From NCBI GenBank assembly GCA_032622095.1, contig CP136061.1:254461582-254525581 (forward strand): a stretch of 64,000 nucleotides of DNA, in the 5' to 3' direction. Shown piece after piece: positions 33,352 to 44,132 of this stretch. The notes under the pieces were generated by a model. The model did no database searches. It saw nothing but the letters and a program-made list of their open reading frames with translations, and was not told where the DNA came from. This DNA is from Siphonodentalium dalli (Eukaryota; Mollusca; Scaphopoda; Gadilida; Siphonodentaliidae). Every line of letters begins with the position of its first letter. The first letter of the stretch is position 1. The position numbers and the translations under genes are program-made.

Positions 33352-33769
33352 GTGTTTAATTAATATATAAGAATGACAGTGTGTGTTGTCAATTTGGATA
33401 TGATATTTGTTAAAATAACTAAATTGAGCAAGATTTTCCTCCCTTTCTATTTGATCACCATACCTGAGTGTGTCACATCACTTTCAGATTATTTTTTTAT
33501 TTTTCATTTTATCACTTTAAGATTATTCACCATTTCTATTTGATCAAAATACTGAATGCTTCACATCACTTCAAGATTATTCTCCCTTTCTAAGTTGATC
33601 ACCATGCATAAAGGAGAGTTTCACATCACTTTAAGATTATTCTCCCTTTCTATTTGATCACCATGCATACCGGAGTGTTTCACATCACTTTAAGATTATT
33701 CTCCATTTCTAATTGATCACCATGCATACCGGAGTGTTTCACATCACTTTAAGATTATTCTCCATTACT
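33352..33769 (+). repeat. Family F 3' part with first 56-bp array block
   Basis: F body from ATTAATATATAAGAATGACA leads into about six units of TTGATCACCATACCGGAGTG TTTCACATCACTTTAAGATT ATTCTCC. In single-unit F copies the element ends after the first CATCACTTTAA. Confidence 0.8.
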
Positions 33770-33924
33770 TAAGGAATAATCTCGGTTTCCTAATGTAATT
33801 ACACAGTCTAAAGGCATATGCTGAATCACAAACCTATAAATCGCAAAGCGATTTATAAGAGTTTGTGATTCGGCATATGCCTTTAGACTGTGTAATTACA
33901 TTAGGAAACCGAGATTATTCCTTA
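33770..33924. mobile_element. Perfect ~150-bp hairpin MITE with TA ends
   Basis: AGGAATAATCTCGGTTTCCT and its complement are the ends of a hairpin pairing almost without mismatch down to ATCGCAAAGCGAT. TA flanks both sides, suggesting Tc1/mariner-type insertion. It is unrelated in sequence to family B. Confidence 0.8.
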
Positions 33925-34495
33925 TAATTATGCCATCGATTGTTAAATATTGAATTTAAAGACATATTCGCCCTTAAAATACGATTGAAACAAGGAACTA
34001 TATGTTCTCAAATAACAGACAAGACTTGAGCCGAAAACAACTCGCTGCATTCCCGTCCGAATAATATCGATCGATCTGCAGATCTGCCGATCGAGTGGGT
34101 TTTTCCCGAACGTATGTCAAGGACGAAACAAAAAATTAATAAACTTTTGATCAAAATTAAACATTATTAGCAGAATTTTGGAAGAGGAAAATATACAGTT
34201 AGTCTCCATGTCAACTGGGAATCATGAACATGCGATAATCAAAAAGTTTAGTGAGAATTTTCTTACTATCTATCGGCAGTGAGCCAAATACTTTTCAATT
34301 TTCGATTTTTCGCACAGTCATTTTGTGTCATTGTAATGATTGTGATTTTACCGAGAAACAAGTTTTCAGAAGAATTAAATCATCATGGCATTTAAGGAAT
34401 TTTAAGATGATTTATTTTTCAAAAACTAATATAATTGGTAAAATTTAAAGTGATTATTAAATCGCTTGTGTCCAGATAATGCAGACACGTAAACC
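33925..34495. other. Unassigned sequence interrupting the 56-bp array
   Basis: It begins near a F-like TTTAAAGACATATTCG (33948), otherwise unassigned. No gene. Confidence 0.4.
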
Positions 34496-35290
34496 TTTGT
34501 AACACTTTTTAACATATCGGTACCGTACACTGAGACGAGTAGAAGAAATATCCTGGACAGGGACGTTACATTATTTGTAACACCAATCAACGAGTGGTCT
34601 CTGTGGATCTCAGAAATCATGTGTATAGTGGTCGCGTTGTAAATATAGAAGGCCGATGACTTCTCTGTTCGATAGGTCACGGTCGTTACACGCTTTGTGT
34701 GATAAGTTAAGCAACGTCGGGCGCGGTTATTCCATGGATGTGTGACCGGCTTGGGATTCCGGGTGCTACCAACTTTCGGTGCGACTCCCACACTTCTCTC
34801 TCACTCTCTCTCTCTCGTTCTGTTGCACATGTAACGTAATGCTTCGTAACAATTTATCGCTACACTGAGACGAGTTGAAAAAATATACTGCATTTTTCTC
34901 ACAGGGACTTTATATCATTTGTAACACAGTCCTGTCTACGAGCGGTCACTGTGGATCTCTGAAATAATATAACGATTCGTAACACTTTGTAACATATCGT
35001 TGCATTGAGATGAGTTTTAATAATATGCTGCGTTTTTTTTTTTTGGGGGGGTGGGGACTTAATATCATTTGTAAAATGTACCGGTAACACCTCATAACAC
35101 TTTGCAACATATCGCTACAATAAAAGGAGGTGAAGAAACATTGAATGCTGCAAGTTTTGTAAGTTTCAGTTTGTAGGGCCAGTCTCTGTGGAATCTCAGA
35201 AATCATGAAATGCTTTGTAACATATCGTTACACTGAGACGAAGGGAAAAAATATATTGCAGTTTTCTCACGGGACTGGTACAATGTTTGG
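34496..35290. repeat. ~120-bp degenerate tandem array, five units
   Basis: Units share CGTAACACTTTGTAACATAT CG(T/C)TACACTGAGACGAG, a GGGACTTNATATCATTTGTA block and GGTCTCTGTGGATCTCAGAA. They start at about 34497, 34846, 34976, 35093 and 35213. The first and second are separated by the 5S-like insertion. A poly-T/poly-G tract interrupts unit three. Confidence 0.75.
34703..34785 (+). ncRNA. 5S rRNA-like fragment (pseudogene or SINE head)
   Basis: TAAGTTAAGCAACGTCGGGC, then TGGATGTGTGACCGGCTTGG and GATTCCGGGTGCT line up in order with the 3' half of eukaryotic 5S rRNA, including all parts of the internal control region (box A, intermediate element, box C). The 5' half is weak or absent upstream, and the 3' end is followed by a CT microsatellite rather than a T-run terminator directly after the RNA. 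It is therefore a partial gene copy or part of a 5S-derived SINE. The antisense frame at 34426-34791 is spurious. Confidence 0.65.
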
Positions 35291-35365
35291 GGACATCTGT
35301 AAACAGTAATTAAAAATTTCATCCTATAATATAAATTGTAGTGCCCACTAAATTTAATACTCTTA

Positions 35366-35500
35366 CCACAGGAGCTTGGAACTTTATCAATAACTGCCTT
35401 AATTATGCTAATTAGCATTTTTTTGGCCCAGCATTATGGCCAAACAAATGGTAATTAGGCTAATTAATGCAATTATTAATCAAGTTCCACACTCCTGTGG
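35366..35500. mobile_element. 135-bp hairpin MITE with TCTTA duplication
   Basis: Ends CCACAGGAGCTTGGAACTT and AAGTTCCACACTCCTGTGG pair, with arms of about 50 bp. Identical 5-mers TCTTA flank it (35361-35365 and 35501-35505). Confidence 0.7.
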
Positions 35501-35505
35501 TCTTA

Positions 35506-35935
35506 CAAAATGACAAGTGGTGCCTGCTGGGAAAATGTAAATAAAATTATAAATGAAACGAAAACTGAAAAGTTGTGTATGTTTAGTCATGCATTTCGTA
35601 ACGAAACGTCGCAAATACGACCAAATTTACACGCTGTGTTAACAGCTTGGGAATGTTTATTATATTGGGGCATTGTCTTTATTTGGATAGTTATTTATTA
35701 TTCTTTTATTAGCTTTCATAGCGTTCGTGAAAAAAAAATGTGTACTGCGAAGCGAGTGCGAATAAAATAGCGTCCTTAGTTACTATGCAACGGACTACAA
35801 ATATCATTGCGCGCAAGTACTTTTGGGTCGTTTTTGTTGCACTGATCAAATCTCGACCTAATGTAATTATCCGATATAATTACATTAGCTTTGATAAACT
35901 CAACGCCAATTTACTATAGAAAATGAAGTAGGTGT
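35506..35935. other. Unassigned sequence with a 31-bp palindrome
   Basis: An 86-codon frame (35510-35770) includes a hydrophobic run LLYWGIVFIWIVIYYSFISF that could span a membrane, but it has no recognisable family and is not called. A palindrome CTAATGTAATTAT-CCG-ATAATT... lies at 35858-35888; its arm also occurs in the hairpin MITE at 33770-33924. Confidence 0.4.
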
Positions 35936-37437
35936 AATTATTATTTGATCACCATACCAAGTGTTTCACATCACTTTAAGATTATTCTCCCTTTCTATTT
36001 GATCACCATACCAGAGTGTTTCACATCACTTCAAGATTATTCTCCCTTTCTATTTGATCACCATGCCGGAGTGTTTCACTTCACTTTAAGATTATTCTCC
36101 ATTTCTATTTGATCACCATGCATACCGGAGTGTTTCACATCACTTTAAGATTATTCTCCATTTCTATTTGATCACCATACCGAGTGTTTCAGATCATTTT
36201 AAGATTATTCTCCCTTTCTATTTGATCACAATACCGGAATGTTTCACATCACTTTAAGATTATTCTCCCTTTCTATTTGATTACCATAACGGAGTGTTTC
36301 ACATCACTTTAAGATTATTCTCCCTTTCTATCTGATCACCATACCGAGTGTTTCATATCACTTTAAGATTATTCTCCCTTTCTATTTGATCACCATACTG
36401 GAGTGTTTCACATCACTTTAAGATTAATCTCCCTTTCTGTTTGATCACCATACCGGAGTGTTTCACGTCACTTTAAGATTATTCTCCATTTATATTTGAT
36501 CACCATAACGGAGTGTTTCACATCACTTTAAGATTATTCTCCCTTTCTATTTGATCACCATACCGAGTGTTTCACATCACTTTAAGATTATTCTCCCTTT
36601 CTATTGATCACCATGCATACCGGAGTGTTTCACATCACTTTAAGATTATTCTCCATTTCTATTTGATCACCATGCCGGAGTGTTTCACTTCACTTTAAGA
36701 TTATTCTCCATTTCTATTTGATCACCATGCATACCGGAGTGTTTCACATCACTTTAAGATTATTCTCCATTTCTATTTGATCACCATACCGAGTGTTTCA
36801 GATCATTTTAAGATTATTCTCCCTTTCTATTTGATCACAATACCGGAATGTTTCACATCACTTTAAGATTATTCTCCCTTTCTATTTGATCACCATAACG
36901 GAGTGTTTCACATCACTTTAAGATTATTCTCCCTTTCTATTTGATCACCATACCGAGTGTTTCACATCACTTTAAGATTATTCTCCCTTTCTATTGATCA
37001 CAATGCATACTGGAGTGTTTCACATCACTTTAAGATTATTCTCCCTTTCCATTTGATCACCATGCATACCGGAGTGTTTCACATCACTTTAAGATTATTC
37101 TCCATTTCTATTTTATCAGCATACTGGAGTGTTTCACATCACTTTAAGATTATTCTCCATTTCTATTTGATCACCATACCAGACTGTTGCACATCACATT
37201 AAGATTATTCTCCCTTGCCATTTGATCACCATGGATACTGGAGTGTTTCACATTACTTTAAGATTATTCTCCCTTGCCAATTGATCACCATGCATACTGG
37301 AGTGTTTCACATTACTTTAAGATTATTCTCCCTTTCTATTTGATCACCATGCATACAGGAGTGTTTCACATCACTTTCAGATTATTCCCCCTTTCTATTT
37401 GATGACCAAACCGATGTGTTTCACATCACTTTAAGGG
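35936..37437 (+). repeat. 56-bp F-derived satellite, ~26 units
   Basis: The unit TTGATCACCATACCGGAGTG TTTCACATCACTTTAAGATT ATTCTCCCTTTCTAT varies by a GCAT insertion (60 bp), CTCCC/CTCCA and ACCGG/ACTGG. A block at about 36060-36340 is repeated with the same variant order at about 36660-36940. It ends at CATCACTTTAA, exactly the F terminus. The 81-codon frame inside is a repeat reading. Confidence 0.92.
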
Positions 37438-37874
37438 CATATGTTTATGTGGCAGGCGATTTAAGAACAATAAGTGAGAAGTAAGCATAACTAGTAAATA
37501 AAAAATAACCAAGGTTTATTGTACTAGTAGACATGATCAGGGTTTCTATGGGTGTTGCTAGGTGTGTTAAATGCCCACTTAATTTTCGAACCCCCATATT
37601 ACATTATATAAAATATCTGCCATATTATATACCATTTGAAAGAGGATCGAATCTCCAAAACATTGCATTATCAACTTATCCGGGGTAATAAACTGTGAAC
37701 ATGTCGTTTGTGTTCAGGTACTGACATGTTTTTGTGCTTAAGTTTCATCTGGTTTCTACTGCAAAGTCTATAATTTTCAATGGAAGGGGAATAAGTCTAT
37801 ATCTTAGTTTGAATTCTGTTGCATTCTGGGAGTGAGATGGGGGGAGGGGGGGGGGGGAATGTTTCTATGAGAGT
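37438..37874. other. Unassigned sequence
   Basis: It contains a G-run (GGGGGGAGGGGGGG) at about 37838-37857; no gene. Confidence 0.4.
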
Positions 37875-37882
37875 AATCAAGT

Positions 37883-38136
37883 CAAGCCTTGAAATAGGGT
37901 GTCTGTCATTTGCAGAATGAGGTCCACAGAGGGTGAATTTAGTGATGCTACCCCACATAGCAGGCTAGCATCACCAAATTCACCCTCTGGGGACCTCATT
38001 CTGCTTACACCTCAGCAGAATGAGGTTCCCAGAGGGTGAATTTGGTGATGCTAGCCTGCTATGTGGGGTAGCATCACAAAATTCACCCTCTGGGGACCTT
38101 ATTCTGCAAATGACAGACACGCTATTTCAAGGCTTG
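37883..38136. mobile_element. Family C hAT-like MITE (254 bp)
   Basis: CAAGCCTTGAAATAGGG and its complement are flanked by a perfect 8-bp duplication AATCAAGT (37875-37882 and 38137-38144). Two hairpin cores are joined by CTTACACCTCAGCAGAATG. Confidence 0.92.
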
Positions 38137-38154
38137 AATCAAGTGTTTCCTACA

Positions 38155-38269
38155 ATTACGTTAAATAATTCACGGGAGGCGAGAGACATCGGTAAGAAAT
38201 GAGTGCGCGTAAGAGCATGAATTTCTTACCTAAACGTCTCTCACCTCGAGTGAATTATTTAACATAATT
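38155..38269. repeat. Imperfect inverted repeat, ~48-bp arms
   Basis: ATTACGTTAAATAATTCAC...GGTAAGAAAT pairs with ATTTCTTACC...GTGAATTATTTAACATAAT around a 20-base loop. Arms differ at several positions, so this is an older hairpin MITE or the remnant of one. Confidence 0.7.
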
Positions 38270-38671
38270 CTCGGATTCTAATTGATTACTCTATTACACT
38301 TCTGCATCAATTTAGTTCGCCAAATATGATTAAAACACACAGAATTAATGCATGAAAGTCCCGATGTGGAGAAAGATTAACCACTGAAATTTCAGTCATG
38401 ATCAGTAAGCGACGTAACGTCAATGACGTAACGAGAAATGACATAATTCACTAGTGACATTACCATTTTGAATTAATGGCGTTTTCAATGGAAATCGTGC
38501 ATAGGAGTGTAATAAAGTATTTTAATCATATATTATGTCACAGATTGTTATTAAAACCGCATATCAAGGCAATATAAAAATAAATAATCGGTGACTCGAA
38601 AATTCAATGGGCCTTTAAAGGCAGTTTGATGTACTGATGACGTACATGTTTTTTATTTAAATATTTTGATG
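38270..38671. other. Unassigned sequence
   Basis: No gene; a GACGTAACGTCAATGACGTA stretch at 38410 is a local short repeat. Confidence 0.4.
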
Positions 38672-39134
38672 TTTACCCTTTGAGTGCCAGGTCCGATTTT
38701 TGTATCAACCCATATACCCTGTGCCAATGCATTCTCTTATATATGCGAGTCGACCATAGGTCTCCTCGCATATATAAGAGAATGCATTGGCCTAACAATT
38801 TTTCATCATTTGTTATTATTTTTTACAATTTTTTACAATTTTAATAATTTTTTTCCTATATTCTTTAACAGACTTACTTTGTAGGTTTAGTGCCAGGGAA
38901 TCTCACGTTTTTGATGGGCATCAAAATTATTACTATGAATACTTGGTGACAGTTTTGAGTTATAACATGCCCCTAAGGTTTTATCCAGTTTGTTTTTAAA
39001 TTCGCTATAGCATGCTTAAGCATACCCAAAAAAAATTCAACCAAATTGTTTTATTATTTTTATTTGTTTAGGGCCGATTTTACAGACTGTAAATTAGGGC
39101 CGATGAGATCGGCCCCTGGCACTGAAAGGGTTAA
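38672..39134 (+). mobile_element. Family E, long 463-bp copy
   Basis: The left flank TTTA is one change from TTAA and precedes CCCTTTGAGTGCCAGG. The right end is CCTGGCACTGAAAGGG-TTAA. It carries one hairpin and a ~250-bp interior (CAGGGAATCTCACGTTTTTG...AAGCATACCC) shared with 3844-4218 but absent from 18586-18834. The right TTAA is also the first four bases of an F element. Confidence 0.8.
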
Positions 39135-39514
39135 AGACATATTATGTACTTGTTCGAGTCCGTGAAACTGGTAAGTTAGTATTCAGGTGCTATGCCAATT
39201 GGATGTAGCATTCTACTAACATCACATAAAATCTCAAGCAAATCGACTGTACCACTCCATAGAAAATATTGTCTGAACCTGTCTGAACTACGCTAAATTG
39301 TAAATATTTACTACTCGAATCAGGACACTTCTATAGGCGATAAACTAATGAAAACGATTTCGCCATCAGCAGTCACTGCATTTAATTATTATATAAGTAT
39401 GAGGTGTGTGTGTTGTCAATTTAGATATAATATTTGTAAAAAATAACTACTCTGAACAAGATTATTCTCCATTTCTATTTTATCACCCTACCGGAGTGTT
39501 TCACATCACTTTAA
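39131..39514 (+). mobile_element. Family F element, single-unit form
   Basis: TTAAAGACATATTATGTACT to CATCACTTTAA with one terminal 56-bp unit. A family E copy abuts its left end. Confidence 0.8.
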
Positions 39515-39595
39515 TGGTCAGATTAATATAAGAATCACACATATATTCTGTTGTTTCAGGTACAACGGGTTTAAGATCCCTTTAACTGCTGTGTT

Positions 39596-42236
39596 AACCC
39601 TTTTATTCTAAATGAATTCTCCCAGTCAGATAAAAAGTGTATAATAGGAATGGTCTATTGTTGATTTGCAGGGATGTACAGGTAATATAAGCAGATGCCA
39701 AATAATTTGAATAAAAGTACAGAAGGCATCCTATTTATTGAGGGAAATGTTTAGAAGAAAAAAATTCAATGACTGGTCGTCTGTTGAACTTATTATCTGA
39801 GCATTTCCTATGGGATAACTTACTCATCAATGATGCTTTAGTATAAAAAGGGTTAAACTTATTATCATAACATTTCCTATGGGATAACTACTCATCAATA
39901 ATGCTTTAGTATAGAAAGGGTTAAACTTATCTGAACACTTCCTATGGATAACTACTCATCAATAATGCTTTAGTATAGAAAGGGTTAAACTTATTATCTG
40001 AACATTTCCTATGGGAGATAAATACTCATCAATGATGCTATAGTATAGAAAGGGTTAAACTTATTATCTGAGCATTTCCTATGGGAGATAAATACTTATC
40101 AATGATGCTTTAGTATAGAAATGGTTAAACTTATCATCTGAACATGTCCTATGGATAACTACTCATCAATGATACTTTAGTATAGAAAGGGTTAAATTTA
40201 TAATCTGAACATTTCCTATGGGATAACTACTCATCAATGATGCTTTAGTATAGAAAGGGTTAAACTTATTATCTGAACATTTCCTATGGGATAACTACTC
40301 ATCAATGATGCTTTAGTATAGAAATGTTATAGTTATTATCTGAACATTTCCTATGGGAGATAAATACTAATCAATGATGCTTTAGTATAGAAAGGGTTAA
40401 ACTTATTATCTGAACATTTCCTATGGGATAACTACTCATCAATGATGCTTTAGTATAGAAATGTTATAGTTATTATCTGAACATTTCCTATGGGAGATAA
40501 ATACTAATCAATGATGCTTTAGTATAGAAAGGGTTAAACTTAATATCTGAACGTTTCCTTTGGGATAACTACTCATCAATGATGCTTTAGTATAGAAATG
40601 TTATAGTTATTATCTGAACATTTCCTATGGGAGATAAATACTAATCAATGATGCTTTAGTATAGAAAGGGTTAAACTTATTATCTGAACATTTCCTATGG
40701 GATAACTACTCATCAATGATGCTTTAGTATATAAATGTTATAGTTATTATCTGAACATTTCCTATGGGAGATAAATACTAATCAATGATGCTTTAGTATA
40801 GAACGGGTTAAACTTATTATCTGAACATTTCCTATGGGATAACTACTCATCAATGATACTTTAGTATAGAAAGGGTTAAATTTATAATCTGAACATTTCC
40901 TATGAGATAACTACTCATCAATGATGCTTTAGTATAGAAATGTTATAGTTATTATCTGAACATTTCCTATGGGAGATAAATACTAATCAATGATGCTTTA
41001 GTATAGAAAGGGTTAAACTTATTATCTGAACATTTCCTATGGGATAACTACTCATCAATGATGCTTTAGTATAGAAAGGGTTAAACTTATTATCTGAACA
41101 TTTCCTATGGGATAACTACTCATCAATGATGCTTTAGTATAGAAATGTTATAGTTATTATCTGAACATTTCCTATGGGAGATAAATACTTATTATCTGAA
41201 CATTTCCTATGGGATAACTACTCATCAATGATGCTTTAGTATAGAAATGTTATAGTTATTATCTGAACATTTCCTATGGGAGATAAATACTAATCAATGA
41301 TGCTTTAGTATAGAAAGGGTTAAACTTATCATCTGAACATTTCCTATGGATAACTACTCATCAATGATACTTTAGTATAGAAAGTGTTAAATTTATAATC
41401 TGAACATTTCCTATGGGATAACTACTCATCAATGATGATTTAGTATAGAAAGGGTTAAACTTATAATCTGAACATTTTCTATGGGATAACTACTCATCAA
41501 TAATGCTTTAGTTATTATCTGAACATTTCCTATGGGAGATAAATACTAATCAATGATGCTTTAGTATAGAAAGGGTTAAACTTATCATCTCAACATCTGA
41601 ACATTTCCTATGGGATAACTACTCATCAATGATGCTTTACTTATTATCTGAACATTTCCTATGGGATAACTACTCATCAATGATGCTTTAGTATAGAAAG
41701 GGTTTAACTTATCATCTGAAAATTTTCTATGGGAGATAAATACTCATCAATGAGTATTTCGTATAGAAAGGGTTAAACTTATTATCTGAACATTTCCTAT
41801 GAGATAACTACTCATCAATGATGCTTTAGTATATAAAGGGTTAAACTTATTATCTGAACATTTCCTATGGGATAACTACTCATCAATGATGCTTTAGTAT
41901 AGAAATGTTATAGTTATTATCTGAACATTTCCTATGGGAGATAACTACTCATCAATGATGCTTTAGTGTAGAAAGGGTTATAGTTATTTTCTTACCATTT
42001 CCTAAGTGATAACTACTCATCAATGATGCTTTGGTATAGAAAGGGTTAAACTTATTATCTGAACATTTCCTATGGGATAACTACTCATCAATGATGCTTT
42101 AGTGTAGAATGGGTCAAACTTATTATCTGAGCATTTCCTATGGGATAACTACTCATCAATGATGCTTTAGAATAGAAAGGGTTAAACTTATTATCTGAAC
42201 ATTTCCTATGGGATAACTATACTCACCAATGATGCT
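39596..42236 (+). repeat. N-derived 68-bp array, ~36 units
   Basis: The N leader (39596-39780) is followed by units GGTTAAACTTATTATCTGAA CATTTCCTATGGGATAACTA CTCATCAATGATGCTTTAGT ATAGAAA. A second type has GTTATAGTTATTATC, GGGAGATAAATACTAATC. Around 40321-40860 the two types alternate to give a 137-bp dimer. Confidence 0.93.
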
Positions 42237-42394
42237 TAATAGTATAATGAAAGTGTCAGACAGACACTGTAGCATAACTTAGAAAGGGAATAATTTTAAG
42301 TGTTTCAATGGAGTGATTAGGAATGAGGAAAAATAAAATGTCTATGTAATACTAGATTATCATTTATCAACATGAAGAGATATATATAAATAAA
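42237..42394. other. Short junction sequence
   Basis: Degenerate array end (AGTGTCAGACAGACACTGTAG palindromic stretch) before repeat L. No gene. Confidence 0.4.
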
Positions 42395-42445
42395 ATCCAA
42401 CATGGCTGCTGGCGGCTATGTTTTCCATTGAATATCAAAAGCATC

Positions 42446-42846
42446 TAGTAGAGCTGAAGGGGTCACTCTCACCAAAAAAAGTTAGGCCAATGCATTCTCT
42501 TATATATGCGAGGCGACCTATGGTCGACTCGCATATATAAGAGAATGCATTGGCACAGGGTATATGGGTTGATACAAAAATCGACCTGGTACTCAAACTG
42601 TCTCAAAGGGTTAAATTGTGTTTCTGAAAGTCTGGCGCCCATTAGCAGTTTGTTTTCAGTTCATTTTAATGTTCATTGGAATGTAAACAATTATTCTCTA
42701 ACAGAAATCATGACAGATATGAAAACTAAACGTCATTTAGAACGACATTTCAAACCCTGTGTACCCTTCAGCACATTTTCAAATCCTGTGTACCCTTCAG
42801 CACTTTTTTTGGTGAGAGTGACTCCTTCAGCTCTAGTAGATCATAT
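42446..42846. mobile_element. Putative insertion with ~40-bp inverted ends inside L
   Basis: TAGTAGAGCTGAAGGGGTCA...CACCAAAAAAAGT (42446-42482) is inverted at 42802-42846 with very few differences. Between the arms lie a partial E element and unassigned sequence. No clear target duplication. Confidence 0.45.
42483..42614 (-). mobile_element. Family E partial, reversed
   Basis: 69-bp hairpin followed by GGGTATATGGGTTGATACAA and CTCAAAGGG-TTAA: one end of E plus the hairpin. The other end is missing. Confidence 0.7.
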
Positions 42847-43913
42847 CAAGATCACTATGAAGTTTGGTGATGATCGGATGAGGGAAGTGAACTGTAGGGT
42901 GTGCCAAAGAATGTAGTCATGCAAAGAGTAAAATCCAAGATGGCTGCCAACGGATATGCTTTATGGCCGAATGACCCCAAAATGACTCATTCCCATCTAC
43001 ATGTCAATGTTGACATCCATGACAAATTTCATAATGATCTGATCAAACGTAGGACTTGTAACCCATGCCAAAGATTTAGTCATGCAAACAGTAAAATCCA
43101 AGATGGCTGCCGGCAGCCACGTTTTATGGCCAAATGACCCCAAAATGACTTGTTCCCATCTACATGTCAATATTAACATCCACGACAAATTACGTGATCA
43201 GATGAACAGTACGACCTGTAGCCCATGCTAATGGATTGACTTTTGAAATCGAAGATGGCTGCTGGTGGCCATGTTTTTTTGCCGAATGACCCCAAAATGA
43301 TTCGTTCCCATCTACATGTCAATGTCAACAGCCATTACAAATTTCACCATTATCCGACCAAAGGTACAACTTGTAGCCTGTGCCAAAGGATTTAGTCATG
43401 CAAAGAATAAAATCCAAGATGGCTGCCAGTGACCATGTTTTATGGCTGAATGGCCCCGAAATGACTCCTTCCCATCTACATGTAAATGTCAACAGCCATG
43501 ACAAATTTCATAATGATCCAACAAAAGGTATGACCTGTAGCTCATGCCAAAGGATTTAGTCATGCAAAGAGTAAAATCCAAGATGGCTGCCAGCGGCCAT
43601 GTTTTATGGCAAAATGACCTCAAAATGACTCATATCCATATACATGTCAATGTTAACATCCATGAGAAATTTCATGATGATCCGGCCAAATGTACGACCT
43701 GTAGCCCGTGTCAAAGGATTTAGTCATGCAAAGAGTAAAATCCAAGATGGCTGCTGGCGGTCATGTTTTTTTGCCGTCATTGACCCTAAAATGACTTGTT
43801 CCCATCTACATGTCAATGTCAACAGCCATGACAAATTTCATAATGATCCACACACACACGCTCACACAGACAACAGATACAAAGCCTTGGCAATAGTAAA
43901 GTTGAGCTAAAAA

Positions 43914-44132
43914 GTGTTAATCTTATTATCTGAACGTTTCCTATGGGATAACTTATATATATACATCAATGATGCTTTAGCATAGAAAGGGTTCAACTTA
44001 TTGCCTGAACATTTCCTATGGGAAAACTACTCATCATTGATGCTTTAGTATAGAAAGGGTTAAACTTATTACCTGAACATTTCCTATGGGATAACTACTC
44101 ATCAATGATGCTTTAGTACAGAAAGCGTTAAT
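43914..44132 (+). repeat. 68-bp array, right block (3 units)
   Basis: After L the array resumes (TTATTATCTGAACGTTTCCT...GATGCTTTAGCATAGAAAGG) for about three units, showing that L lies inside the array. Confidence 0.88.

Larger units (their letters stand above)
42395..43910 (+). repeat. Dispersed repeat L with ~165-bp tandem units
   Basis: About six units share AAAATCCAAGATGGCTGCC, GACCCCAAAATGACTC, TCCCATCTACATGTCAATGT and ATGACAAATTTCATAATGAT. The block ends with a CA-rich tract and GGCAATAGTAAAGTTGAGCTAA. The frames of 63-136 codons here follow the repeat. Its 3' terminus is the same at 47925-48358. Class unknown; it interrupts the 68-bp array. Confidence 0.75.

Noticed and set aside
34426-34791. 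121-codon minus-strand frame
   Set aside because: Antisense of the 5S-like sequence (VGSTRNPKPVTHPW is the antisense reading of 5S rRNA), a common false protein.
35510-35770. 86-codon frame with a hydrophobic segment
   Set aside because: A single hydrophobic run in AT-rich DNA is expected by chance; no homologue recognised.
39152-39165. GTTCGAGTCC, tRNA B-box-like
   Set aside because: No A box, anticodon arm or acceptor stem around it; other F copies diverge at this site.
42506-43910. Frames of 78-136 codons
   Set aside because: They follow the tandem units of repeat L and part of an E hairpin.
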